Assembly: GCA_024642245.1 (NCBI GenBank)
Contig: JAHEBM010000009.1
Coordinates: 1-64,000 of the forward strand
Reading direction: 5' to 3'
Length of the DNA: 64,000 nt
DNA from: Haliea sp.
GTDB taxonomy: Bacteria; Pseudomonadota; Gammaproteobacteria; Pseudomonadales; Halieaceae
The translations under genes were made by a program, and so were the position numbers. The notes beneath the pieces are model-generated. The model worked only from the letters and a program-made list of their open reading frames with translations, was not told where the DNA came from and did no database searches. Positions 18,102 through 25,992 of this stretch are shown piece by piece; within the stretch, counting starts at the first letter, position 1, and the number at the start of each line of letters is the position of its first letter.

Positions 18102-18878
18102 ATGAACGGATTGTTACACGAGAAAGTGGTTGTGATCACTGGCGCCGGTTCCGGCGTGGGACTCGCCGCCAGTCTCCTGTTCGCCGAACACGGTGCCAAG
18201 GTGGTAGCGGCGGATATCGACCTGTCGAGCGTGGAACAAACCGCCGCGCAGATCCGCGCTGCCGGCGGTGAAAGCGTTGCCGTACGCTGTGATGTCACCG
18301 ATGGCCAATCAGTCGATGCCGCGGTAGCGGCCGCTGTCGAATCCTTCGGACGGCTGGACGTCATGTATAACAACGCCGGGATTACCACCAAACCGGGACA
18401 GGGTTTCATGGAAACGCCGGACAAGGACCTCGAGGTGTTGAACGCGGTCAACGTGGGTGGTGTTATCCATGGCTGTCAGTCAGCCATTCGCCAGTTTGAC
18501 CTCCAGGGCGGTGGCGGCTGCATTGTCATCACCGCCTCGGTAGCCGGTCTCATCGGCTTCGGCGGCGCGGTCTATGGCTCCACCAAGGGAGCGGTTACCA
18601 GCCTGGTGCGCACACTGGCGCTGGAGATCGCCGGCAAAGGGATCAGGATCAACTCCGTGTGCCCCGCCGCCATGCCCACCAATTTTGGTGGCGGTGTGCT
18701 CAAGGGTTCCGATGCAGCGCGCCAGCATACCGCGTCCATGCACCCGCTGGGTCGCGTGATCGAACCCAGGGAGTGCGCCTCGGCAGCGTTATTCCTGGCG
18801 TCTGACCTTGCCTCCAATATCACCGGGGTCAACCTGCCGGTCGATGGTGGCATGGCAGCCGGCAAGCAGTTGCGTTGA
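18102..18878 (+). CDS. Short-chain dehydrogenase/reductase (SDR), classical
   Basis: A 258-residue classical SDR. The cofactor loop is GAGSGVGLAA (about residues 14-23), the NNAG motif is intact (YNNAGITTKPG, about residue 89), and the active site has Ser in VITASVAGLIG and YGSTKGA (Tyr about 158, Lys about 162). An Asp after beta-2 (VAADIDLSSV) favours NAD+. It probably oxidises a secondary alcohol in this pathway. It follows the aldehyde dehydrogenase by 27 bp with a strong AAGGAG, indicating one transcript. Confidence 0.9.
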   Translation: MNGLLHEKVVVITGAGSGVGLAASLLFAEHGAKVVAADIDLSSVEQTAAQIRAAGGESVAVRCDVTDGQSVDAAVAAAVESFGRLDVMYNNAGITTKPGQGFMETPDKDLEVLNAVNVGGVIHGCQSAIRQFDLQGGGGCIVITASVAGLIGFGGAVYGSTKGAVTSLVRTLALEIAGKGIRINSVCPAAMPTNFGGGVLKGSDAARQHTASMHPLGRVIEPRECASAALFLASDLASNITGVNLPVDGGMAAGKQLR

Positions 18879-18931
18879 TGATCCGATCGGGCCGGTGATG
18901 TAACTGCCCATGAAAAAAACAGGGGGCCGCC

Positions 18932-19855
18932 ATGACAAGTGACTTCGATGCAGGCAGGTTTCGCCAGGCACTGGGTTCTTTTACCACGGGCGTAACCGTG
19001 GTGACCGCTGTCGGACTCAAGGGCGAGGACATCGGCCTCACCGCCAACAGCTTCAATTCAGTCTCACTGGATCCACCGATGATTCTCTGGAGCCTGGCAA
19101 AATCAGCGCTGAGCCTGGAGGCATTCAAGGCAGCGCAGTACTTTGCAGTGCATATCCTTGCCAGCAGCCAGGAGGAGCTGTCCGGACGCTTCGCAAGACG
19201 CGGCGAGGATAAGTTTTTTGGCCTCGATCTGCAGCGTGGTCGCGCCGGTGTGCCGCTGTTGGACGGCTGTGCAGCCCGATTCTTTTGTCGGACCGCCTTC
19301 CAGTACGAGGGTGGCGACCACATTATCTTTGTTGGTGAAGTGGTCGAATTCGATCACAAGGGGCTCGACCCACTACTGTTCCACAGTGGCCAATACGGAC
19401 AATTACTGAAGCCGAACAAGAGCGATGGCATTGATTCCGGTAACCCGGATGCCGGCCAGGCTGAATTTCTCGGGGAGCTGCTCAGGCGCGCCTACGGACT
19501 GGTCTACGCACCGGTGAACACCGCTTTCGAAGAGCAGGGCATCACGGTAGGCCAATATTACTACCTCTCTCGCATTGCAATGGCTGAAGACCCCGGTAGG
19601 GACACCATTCTCAGGAAGTTGGAGCAGATCGGCAGGCGCCCGAGTGAGGTCGAATTACAAAACCTCAGCGAGCGCGGCCTGGTCGTCGAGACAAACTCGG
19701 CAGTGAAATTGAGCCCAGCGGGACAGGAACTGAATATGCAACTGGCCTCGCGTATCAACTCCGTGGAAGTAGATGCCGAGGAAGGACTTGACTACGAGCT
19801 GCGCCAAACCCTGAAGCTCGCGCTTTCACAACTGATTCAGTCAGCCCAATCGTGA
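18932..19855 (+). CDS. Flavin reductase with C-terminal MarR-like winged-helix domain
   Basis: A 307-residue two-domain protein. Residues about 8-160 form a flavin reductase-like (HpaC/HsaB type) domain with GSFTTGVTVVTAVG, LTANSFNSVSLDPPMILWSL and FFCRTAFQYEGGDHIIFVGE. Residues about 170-305 look like a MarR-type winged helix (GITVGQYYYLSRIAMAED, LSERGLVVETNSAVKLSPAG). The same two-domain layout is known from the C1 reductase of Acinetobacter p-hydroxyphenylacetate hydroxylase, where the C-terminal domain senses the aromatic substrate and stimulates reduction of FMN. By analogy this is a ligand-controlled supplier of reduced flavin. No obvious two-component oxygenase partner lies immediately beside it. 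The start follows AGGGGG. Confidence 0.82.
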   Translation: MTSDFDAGRFRQALGSFTTGVTVVTAVGLKGEDIGLTANSFNSVSLDPPMILWSLAKSALSLEAFKAAQYFAVHILASSQEELSGRFARRGEDKFFGLDLQRGRAGVPLLDGCAARFFCRTAFQYEGGDHIIFVGEVVEFDHKGLDPLLFHSGQYGQLLKPNKSDGIDSGNPDAGQAEFLGELLRRAYGLVYAPVNTAFEEQGITVGQYYYLSRIAMAEDPGRDTILRKLEQIGRRPSEVELQNLSERGLVVETNSAVKLSPAGQELNMQLASRINSVEVDAEEGLDYELRQTLKLALSQLIQSAQS

Positions 19856-19889
19856 TTTGGAACGGTAGGTAAAAGATGCACAACACCAT

Positions 19890-19919
19890 AATGCATTCGC
19901 ATGCGCCCAAATGCATTCG
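19890..19919. repeat. Pair of 10-bp direct repeats, 20-bp period
   Basis: AATGCATTCG occurs at 19890-19899 and again at 19910-19919, so the copies are exactly two helical turns apart. They lie about 40-70 bp upstream of the kinase gene at 19959 and next to the palindrome at 19932-19949. Such phased direct repeats can be binding sites for an activator, but no factor is identified. Confidence 0.4.
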
Positions 19920-19931
19920 TCAAAATGGTAG

Positions 19932-19949
19932 GGTCGAATTCATTCGACC
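19932..19949. promoter_or_regulatory. Perfect 18-bp palindrome upstream of the kinase gene
   Basis: GGTCGAAT (19932-19939) and ATTCGACC (19942-19949) are exact reverse complements around a 2-base centre. The site ends 9 bp before the kinase ATG at 19959, where a Shine-Dalgarno site would normally be. It could be an operator for a dimeric repressor or, in RNA, a small hairpin that controls translation. There is no T-run to support a terminator. Confidence 0.45.
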
Positions 19950-19958
19950 ACTCAAACA

Positions 19959-21008
19959 ATGAATGCTAAAAAACCGATAGAGATTCCCGCAACGCTGGAG
20001 GAAGTCACTGACTCCCGCTGGCTGAACCGGGCGCTGGCAGAAGTTTACGGCAGTGACGTGGCCTCCGTCGAAATCAACGAAGTATTGAGGGGCGTTGCCT
20101 CTAAAGTGCGCATCGGCGTCCGTTTTACCAACAACCCGGATACCGTACAGCACCTTTGTATCAAGGCTATTCTCGACAGGGAGGACGAAAAACGGCAACT
20201 CGGACAGGTCGCACTCAGGGAGGTGGAATTCTACAAGAAAATTGCACCCGCACTGTCCATGCACGTTCCCGCCTGCCCGGTGGCCATGGCTGATCACGAT
20301 GCGATCAGCGGCCTCATGATCATGGAAGACGTGATCGCAAATGGCGGCTCATTCTGTAACGCCCTGTCACCCTTTACGCTTGCCCAGGCAGCCGACAGCC
20401 TGGACCAGATCGCACGGCTGCACGCTTCATCGCCCCTGCTGCAGGACAACCCATGGATCGATGGCGGACTGCACTGGATGGTGCTTGCCGATCGATTTCC
20501 GCTTTCCTGGTTACAGGGCCAGATGGATGACGGCCGGGGTAGCGGTCTCCCGGAACATGTGCTGAACGCAGAACTCCTGCTCGAGGCTGTACAGGCAATG
20601 GCCAGGCACAGTGAAAATGCGCCCCAGACGCTGCTGCATGGCGATTGTCATATTGGCAATGTCTACATGACGCCCGGCGGGCCCGGGTTCGCCGACTGGC
20701 AATTGATCAAGCGGGGTAATTGGGCGATCGATGTGGCTTACCACCTGGGCTCGATCCTGCCCAGCGATGTCGCCGCCAGGGAGGAAAAAGCCCTGATCAA
20801 AACCTACCTCGAGGCCCTTGGCCGGCATGGAGGGCAGCCACCGGATTTCGATACGGCCTGGTCGGATTACTGCCATGCCCTCCCCTACGGTTACTACCTG
20901 TGGGCAATCACAATGCTCGTGGAGAAACCCATAATCCATGCAAACTTCCAGCGCCTGGGCAAAGCCATCGCAAGGAACGAGGTCTATGAAACACTGGGTC
21001 TGTTGTAA
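19959..21008 (+). CDS. Aminoglycoside-phosphotransferase-fold kinase (ecdysteroid kinase/APH-like)
   Basis: A 349-residue small-molecule kinase of the protein-kinase-like superfamily. The catalytic loop is intact as LLHGDCHIGNVYM (about residues 226-238: catalytic Asp and metal-binding Asn), with the second metal Asp in GFADWQLIKRG. The N-lobe shows GVASKVRIGVRF and a Lys in HLCIKAILDRE. Phosphate acceptor is probably an alcohol of a small molecule; related sequences appear in steroid-handling eukaryotes (ecdysteroid kinases) and in uncharacterised bacterial catabolic clusters. It has no Shine-Dalgarno site because the palindrome at 19932-19949 occupies that position. It is one of three such kinases in this window (also 37763 and 57721). 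Confidence 0.8.
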   Translation: MNAKKPIEIPATLEEVTDSRWLNRALAEVYGSDVASVEINEVLRGVASKVRIGVRFTNNPDTVQHLCIKAILDREDEKRQLGQVALREVEFYKKIAPALSMHVPACPVAMADHDAISGLMIMEDVIANGGSFCNALSPFTLAQAADSLDQIARLHASSPLLQDNPWIDGGLHWMVLADRFPLSWLQGQMDDGRGSGLPEHVLNAELLLEAVQAMARHSENAPQTLLHGDCHIGNVYMTPGGPGFADWQLIKRGNWAIDVAYHLGSILPSDVAAREEKALIKTYLEALGRHGGQPPDFDTAWSDYCHALPYGYYLWAITMLVEKPIIHANFQRLGKAIARNEVYETLGLL

Positions 21009-21026
21009 GGCAATGGAGCGGACCCC

Positions 21027-21791
21027 GTGACGGATTTTCCGGTAATGGTGATCGCGGGCGGCACGGGCTCGATCGGCAGGGAGATCGCTGCCCAGGCGCT
21101 GCGCTGTAGTTGGCGGGTCATTATCCATGGCAGGACAGCCGCCTCGGTCGATGCCATCGCCACTGAACTGCGGACACGACATCCAGGATGCCCACTGTCC
21201 GGCATTGTCGCCGATATCAGCGAACAGGACGGCGCAGAGACGCTTGTCAAGAGCGCCGCGGCTGTCTGGAATCGAATCGACGCTGTGGTGGACTGTGTCG
21301 CCGCCGGGCCGGACAGCGGCCGGATCACCGGCGCCTTCAGCACTACAGACCCTGGCGTGTACTCAAAGTTTATGGAGCTATCAGCCGTTTACCTACAGCG
21401 CCTCACGGCGGCGGCGCTGCCATGGCTGACACTCAGCCGTGGTTGCCTGGTGGCTTTTGTATCTGACGCCGGTATCTACCCGGCGCCGCACCAGGCACTG
21501 ATTGGCGCCGCACGCGCCGCCACATGCGGCTTTATTCGCAACCTGGCCCTGGAAGTCGCCAGGGACGGGGTACGCACCCACTGCGTCTCACTCAGTTTTG
21601 TCGAAGCTAGCGCGGTGGCTTCCCACCTTGAAGCCTCCGGCTCGTCGAGGCTGGATAAAGCAAGGAAAAGAGCGGGCCTGGGATTGCCCTCGCCCGCTGA
21701 TATCGCCCCGCTGGTACTGTTTCTGTGCAGCGACGGCGCAAAACACATGACCGGTCAAGTTATCAGCATAAATGGAGGACTCAACACATGA
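21027..21791 (+). CDS. SDR-fold protein lacking the catalytic Tyr-x-x-x-Lys
   Basis: A 254-residue Rossmann protein of the SDR superfamily. The cofactor loop is present (GGTGSIGREIA, about residues 11-21) and the strand-5 Ser is in FVSDAG, but where YxxxK is expected there is IGAARAA (about residues 158-164), so Tyr is replaced by Ile and Lys by Arg. The canonical NNAG is also changed (DCVAAGPDS). It may therefore be a non-catalytic binding protein, a subunit, or use other chemistry. Start is GTG after GGAG. It is 18 bp after the kinase, and its stop overlaps the next start by 4 bp (ATGA), so it is tightly embedded in the operon. Confidence 0.8.
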   Translation: MTDFPVMVIAGGTGSIGREIAAQALRCSWRVIIHGRTAASVDAIATELRTRHPGCPLSGIVADISEQDGAETLVKSAAAVWNRIDAVVDCVAAGPDSGRITGAFSTTDPGVYSKFMELSAVYLQRLTAAALPWLTLSRGCLVAFVSDAGIYPAPHQALIGAARAATCGFIRNLALEVARDGVRTHCVSLSFVEASAVASHLEASGSSRLDKARKRAGLGLPSPADIAPLVLFLCSDGAKHMTGQVISINGGLNT

Positions 21792-22249
21792 GCGACGAAG
21801 AAAAAGCCAGCCGTTATATTACCCCGGATTACAGCCTGCTCGGTGACGAGCATGTCAAACGCTACCGCGAAACCAACGGGGAAGTCGGCCATATCTGGAA
21901 TGGCGCCACTGCCCTGCTGTTAACCACAATCGGCAATAAATCCGGCAAGCCACGAACACTGCCGCTGATTTACGCCCGGGACGGCGATAACTATCTCGTT
22001 GTCGCATCCAAGGGGGGATCGCCCACTCATCCTGCCTGGTATCTCAACGTCAGTGATAATCCCGAGGTTGAAATCCAGGTCAAGGACCAGGTAATGCAAG
22101 CCACAGCCCGCACAGCGAAAGTGGGAGAGGAACGTGACCGCCTGTGGAAAATCCTGACCGATATCTGGCCCAACTATGACCAGTATGCGGAGCGTACCGA
22201 AAGGCTGATCCCCGTCGTAATACTCGAGCCGACAACACAGGAAAAATAA
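21788..22249 (+). CDS. Deazaflavin (F420)-dependent nitroreductase-like protein, Ddn family
   Basis: A 153-residue split-barrel protein of the family first described as deazaflavin-dependent nitroreductase (Ddn) in mycobacteria. Conserved blocks are LLLTTIGNKSGKPRTLPLIY (about residues 40-59) with the family's TxGRKSG-like signature, and YLVVASKGGSPTHPAWYLNV (about residues 66-85). The family binds F420 with few exceptions, and some members reduce enones in steroids or quinones. The ATG at 21788 overlaps the SDR-fold gene by 4 bp, marking translational coupling. Whether this organism makes F420 cannot be seen in the window; a heme- or FMN-binding role is an alternative. Confidence 0.8.
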   Translation: MSDEEKASRYITPDYSLLGDEHVKRYRETNGEVGHIWNGATALLLTTIGNKSGKPRTLPLIYARDGDNYLVVASKGGSPTHPAWYLNVSDNPEVEIQVKDQVMQATARTAKVGEERDRLWKILTDIWPNYDQYAERTERLIPVVILEPTTQEK

Positions 22250-22250
22250 T

Positions 22251-22670
22251 ATGCCACACAGCAAACCGGACGACCTGCCCAGCGGCGGCGAGCGCTGGCC
22301 GGCCATCGGTCACGATGGCTTCAAGACCGTGCAGTGGGGAGACATGGAGGTGGGCCTTACCACGGTCCACGAACCGCTGGACTGCACAGAACTCTATAAA
22401 CAAGGCGGTTTGCCGGGCGGCGTCTGCCAGTGCCCCCACTACGGCTACATATTCGAGGGGCGTATGCGCGCGGTGTACCCGGGTACGGATTGGCCGGAGG
22501 AAACCATCGAAGCGGGTGAAGCCTACTTCATCCCCGCAGGGCACGTGCTGATCTACGATAAACCGAGCCGGGTGCTCGAGCTCAATCCGGCCCACGCCTT
22601 GCAGACCTGTATGGACGCGATGCAGCGGGCCGCGGATAAAGCCAGGACAGGCAACACTAAAACTGAATGA
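22251..22670 (+). CDS. Small cupin-like protein of unknown function
   Basis: A 139-residue protein whose core resembles a single-domain cupin: GGVCQCPHYGYIFEGRMRAV (about residues 56-75) followed by AGEAYFIPAGHVLIYDKPSR (about residues 87-106). Only some of the usual metal-binding His residues are present, so catalysis is uncertain. It starts 1 base after the Ddn-like gene's stop with a good AGGAAA site, and ends 56 bp before a P450, so it belongs to the same oxidation operon. I do not recognise a precise family. Confidence 0.65.
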   Translation: MPHSKPDDLPSGGERWPAIGHDGFKTVQWGDMEVGLTTVHEPLDCTELYKQGGLPGGVCQCPHYGYIFEGRMRAVYPGTDWPEETIEAGEAYFIPAGHVLIYDKPSRVLELNPAHALQTCMDAMQRAADKARTGNTKTE

Positions 22671-22726
22671 TGAGCATTGGCACTGACCAGAGAATACTTA
22701 ACAGCTGATTCCAGAGGAAACACCCG

Positions 22727-23983
22727 ATGAGTGAATATGCAAACGTATTAAAAAATGAAGATCCACGCATCCCCCAGATGTTCAGCGTGGCAGCAGAGAC
22801 CGAGCACTCCGGTAGCATGATGATAGAAGACCCGTTTCCCGCTTTAAGCAGGCTCCGGGGCGAGGCGGCAGTACATAAAGGTTCGCTTGCCGACCTCATT
22901 GGTTGCCCCGGTAGTTTGAACCATTGGGAGGCAGCAGACCGGCCGAGCTACAGTAACTTTACCTTCGAATCCGTCAGCCAGACCCTGATTGATAACGAAA
23001 CCTTTTCCTCTGAGGCCTACAACGTTTTCGGCCTTCGCTCGCACATGGGTGACGCCATGCTGAATAATGTGGGGGCAAAGCACCGGCATTTTCGTGACCC
23101 TATCCAGCCGTTTTTCACGCCCCAGGCAGCCGCTTCCTGGTGGAGTGAAAAAATTATCAGCGAGACGGTAGAAACGCTCATCTCTACCATTGAAAAGAAA
23201 GGTGAAGCAGACCTGTTTCTCGAGCTTTGCGCGCGCATGCCCGTACATGTGGTGTCTGCTGGTTTTGGTATTCCACCCGAGGAAATCATCCCGTTTAGAT
23301 TGGCGCTTATGGGACGTCCCGGTGAAGAGAGTGTGGAACAGATTTTGACGCGCCTTATTGAGGCGCGCAGGAAAAATCCGGAAAACGATCTCCTGTCCAA
23401 ATTACTTGTCACCGAAACCACTGCGGAAGACGGCAGCAAGCGTCCTCTGAACAACGAGGAAATTATCGCCAATAGCCGTGTGGCGATCCTCGCAGGTGGC
23501 GGCACCACGTGGCGGCAACTTGGCATTACCTTGTTTGCACTGCTTAATAATCCGGATCAATTTGAAGACGTAAAAGCCGACCGCTCACTGATATCGAAGG
23601 TTGTCCTGGAGTCGGCTCGCTGGCACGCTACTGACATCGTGTTTCCTCGTCTGGTCACCAGGGATGTCAACTTATCAGGGGTCGACTTGCCAGAGGGAGC
23701 CATATTGCATATGTGCCTTGGTGCGGCTAACCGTGATCCCAGCCGCTGGGAAAATCCTGATCAGTTCGATATTCACCGTCCCGTGCAGCGTTCAGTGGCC
23801 TTTGGTGCAGGACCCCATTCCTGCCTGGGCCAGCATGTATCCCGCCAGGAGATGGTTCTGGCCATAAATGCCATCATCGACCGCCTGCCAAACGTGCGCT
23901 GGGATAAATCCAAGCCCCCGGCCAAAATGATCGGTGGCCTGTTTGCTCGCGGTCCCTCTGCCATACCTGTTGTTTTTGGCTAG
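22727..23983 (+). CDS. Cytochrome P450
   Basis: A soluble class I bacterial P450 of 418 residues. The I-helix oxygen-binding segment is ILAGGGTTWRQLG (about residues 255-267; acidic residue before TT is replaced by Gly), the K-helix ExxR is ESARWH (about residue 290) and the heme loop is FGAGPHSCLGQHVSR (about residues 362-376, Cys ligand at about 369). AGGGTT instead of AG(D/E)TT is a departure that also occurs in some P450s with unusual oxygen activation. The start follows AGAGGAAA. The [3Fe-4S]-type ferredoxin gene 153 bp downstream is a natural electron donor. Hydroxylation target unknown. Confidence 0.9.
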   Translation: MSEYANVLKNEDPRIPQMFSVAAETEHSGSMMIEDPFPALSRLRGEAAVHKGSLADLIGCPGSLNHWEAADRPSYSNFTFESVSQTLIDNETFSSEAYNVFGLRSHMGDAMLNNVGAKHRHFRDPIQPFFTPQAAASWWSEKIISETVETLISTIEKKGEADLFLELCARMPVHVVSAGFGIPPEEIIPFRLALMGRPGEESVEQILTRLIEARRKNPENDLLSKLLVTETTAEDGSKRPLNNEEIIANSRVAILAGGGTTWRQLGITLFALLNNPDQFEDVKADRSLISKVVLESARWHATDIVFPRLVTRDVNLSGVDLPEGAILHMCLGAANRDPSRWENPDQFDIHRPVQRSVAFGAGPHSCLGQHVSRQEMVLAINAIIDRLPNVRWDKSKPPAKMIGGLFARGPSAIPVVFG

Positions 23984-24136
23984 GGACATACCTGTTCAAT
24001 GCCGTTGTGGGACGCCCGACGCTTGCCGTTATGGCGTTTCGCGTTCCGCAATCAGGCATGCCAGCTTAATCAGGGGTTCCTGATGGCCTGGGCTTTATCT
24101 ATAGTTGGAATCTGACAATCCATTGGGGAAAAGAAA

Positions 24137-24334
24137 ATGAAAGTGTGTGTGGCTCCGGATTTGTGTTGTGGTGCGCAGCGTTGTGCTGAAGTTGCGCCAG
24201 AGGTCTACAAGATTGTTGACGGATTCAGCGCCTTCGTGGGAGCAGGTGATTACGAGGTGCCGAAGGAGCTGGAAAAACTGGCCGTCAGGGGTGCGCGAGC
24301 ATGCCCGGAGAGCGCTATTACCATCATCGAATAG
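24137..24334 (+). CDS. Ferredoxin of the [3Fe-4S] type, P450 redox partner
   Basis: A 65-residue ferredoxin. Cys residues at DLCCGAQRCAEV (about residues 10-16) and ACPESAI (about residue 55) give the three-Cys pattern of short 3Fe-4S ferredoxins that serve bacterial P450s. It probably carries electrons from an unlinked ferredoxin reductase to the P450 encoded upstream; no reductase gene is present in the window. The start has GGGGAAAAG upstream. The stop is 6 bp from the convergent acyl-CoA ligase stop. Confidence 0.88.
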   Translation: MKVCVAPDLCCGAQRCAEVAPEVYKIVDGFSAFVGAGDYEVPKELEKLAVRGARACPESAITIIE

Positions 24335-24340
24335 CGTGCT

Positions 24341-25882
24341 TCACGCACGCCCCAGCTTGCGGGCGATGATTTTCTCAATTTGACGCCTGGCGACCTTGTT
24401 GCTGTGCAGCATCGGTACCTCCTCCCGGCTGAAGATTACATACTCGCGTGGCACCTTGAAACTCGAAAGACGCTGCTTCAATTGCGTGTGGAGGCGCTGG
24501 GTATCCAGTTCAACGCCATCGCGCGGCACCACGGCTGCAACGAGTAACTGCCCCCGTTCGGCATCGGGAATACCGACAACGTAGGCAGAGTGCACGCCCT
24601 CGAGTTGCTGCATTTCCATTTCGACCTCCGCTGGGGATACGTTGCTGTCGGCGGTTTTTATCATATCGCCCTCGCGCCCAACGAACAGGATGCGTCCACC
24701 CTGGATGACGCCCATATCACCGGTACGGTAAAAGCCATCCTCCTCGAAGTACTCGCTGCGCTCTACTTTATGCAGTCCCGGGGTCAGCGCATAGCCGCGC
24801 ACCTGGATTTCGCCTTTTTCGCCTTCGGGAACGGCCCTGCCCTGCGCATCCGCAACGCGGACCTCGAAGCGATCGGCAATATGGTCAAGCGGGGGACACA
24901 GGGGATAGCCGGGCACCCTCATGGTGTCGGCGTATGAATAGGGTCCAATAGTCTCGGTCATACCCAGCGCCCAGATAGTCATGCCCTCGGGTATCACGTA
25001 ATGGTCGTCGTCGGCCAGCACGCTACCCATTGCGACACGACTGTCGGTGGAGGTGCTTTCCGTACAGATGGAAACGGCGCCGGCCTCCCAGTTCACCAGC
25101 AGGCTCATCAATAATCCGCCGATCCAGAACATGGGCAGAGGCGCCGGCAACTGGGCGCCGCGCTGGGCGTAGGGTAGCTTTTGGCGAACATAATGCGTGC
25201 GAAACATCACGGGGCCGTGATTGTGTTTTACCCCTTTGGGAAGTGCCATGGAGCCGGAGGTGTAGATTTCCAGCAACTGGTCGGTGGAATGCACCTGCGA
25301 CTCAACGGCCAGCAGTAACTGCTCGTCCACACTATCGGCCCGTTCCGTAAGCCAACTCATGGGGTGAATCGATGCAGGCAGTGCCTCGCCACTCGATACG
25401 ATCCAGCGCAGGAACGGAGTCTCTGCCAGGCGAAGCTCCGCGCTGGCACCGTCTCCCAGGCCGGGCAATGCATCGCACAGGCGCTCCACCAGGTCCTTAC
25501 CGAGCATGGACCGCTGCACGAGCAGTCCCGATACGTCGGACTGGCGCAGCACCCGCACGAGCTCATTTGACTTGATCAGCGTACTTATGGGTACAGCGAT
25601 CGCCCCGATACGGGCTATCGCGGCAAAGGTCACCGCAAACGCAGGCCCGTTGCCATACAGGAAACCAACCCGGGTGCCCTTGCCGACGCCACGGGCCAAC
25701 AAACCCCGGGCCAATACCGCGGAGTCACGTTCCAGCCCGGCGAAACTCAATTCCTGGTCCGGGATCGCTTCCCCGGTGAGGCGGATCGCCGGGGCATTGC
25801 CAAATGCACTGGCCGCGTCGCGGACAAAACTGGCGAAGGTGTCGGAATTCACGGGGTCACCGGGAATGTATTGCTTGTTCAT
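24341..25882 (-). CDS. AMP-dependent acyl-CoA synthetase (ANL superfamily)
   Basis: A 513-residue adenylate-forming enzyme. The phosphate loop is IYTSGSMALPKGVKH (about residues 208-222), the hinge/AMP region includes YRTGDMGVIQGGRILFVGRE (about residues 390-409), and the C-terminal Lys region is near LHSNKVARRQIEK. It should activate a carboxylic acid with ATP and CoA. A GTG one codon upstream is possible. It is the downstream neighbour of the TonB-dependent receptor on the minus strand (about 110 bp gap), linking uptake with activation. Substrate unknown; it is one of three such ligases here. Confidence 0.87.
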   Translation of the reverse strand: MNKQYIPGDPVNSDTFASFVRDAASAFGNAPAIRLTGEAIPDQELSFAGLERDSAVLARGLLARGVGKGTRVGFLYGNGPAFAVTFAAIARIGAIAVPISTLIKSNELVRVLRQSDVSGLLVQRSMLGKDLVERLCDALPGLGDGASAELRLAETPFLRWIVSSGEALPASIHPMSWLTERADSVDEQLLLAVESQVHSTDQLLEIYTSGSMALPKGVKHNHGPVMFRTHYVRQKLPYAQRGAQLPAPLPMFWIGGLLMSLLVNWEAGAVSICTESTSTDSRVAMGSVLADDDHYVIPEGMTIWALGMTETIGPYSYADTMRVPGYPLCPPLDHIADRFEVRVADAQGRAVPEGEKGEIQVRGYALTPGLHKVERSEYFEEDGFYRTGDMGVIQGGRILFVGREGDMIKTADSNVSPAEVEMEMQQLEGVHSAYVVGIPDAERGQLLVAAVVPRDGVELDTQRLHTQLKQRLSSFKVPREYVIFSREEVPMLHSNKVARRQIEKIIARKLGRA

Positions 25883-25992
25883 CACCGCACACTCTCCGAG
25901 CCTTTAGGTGTCGTTATGCCTGAGGTTCACGCCAACAGTGCGACCCCAGCGATCCAGCCATCACTCACCCGGAGTTCCTTGAGGGCATCGCA

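Noticed and set aside
24069-24084. Inverted repeat ATCAGG/CCTGAT between the P450 and the ferredoxin
   Set aside because: Six-base arms with a 4-base loop, no T-run, and both genes appear to need co-expression; too weak to call a terminator or operator.
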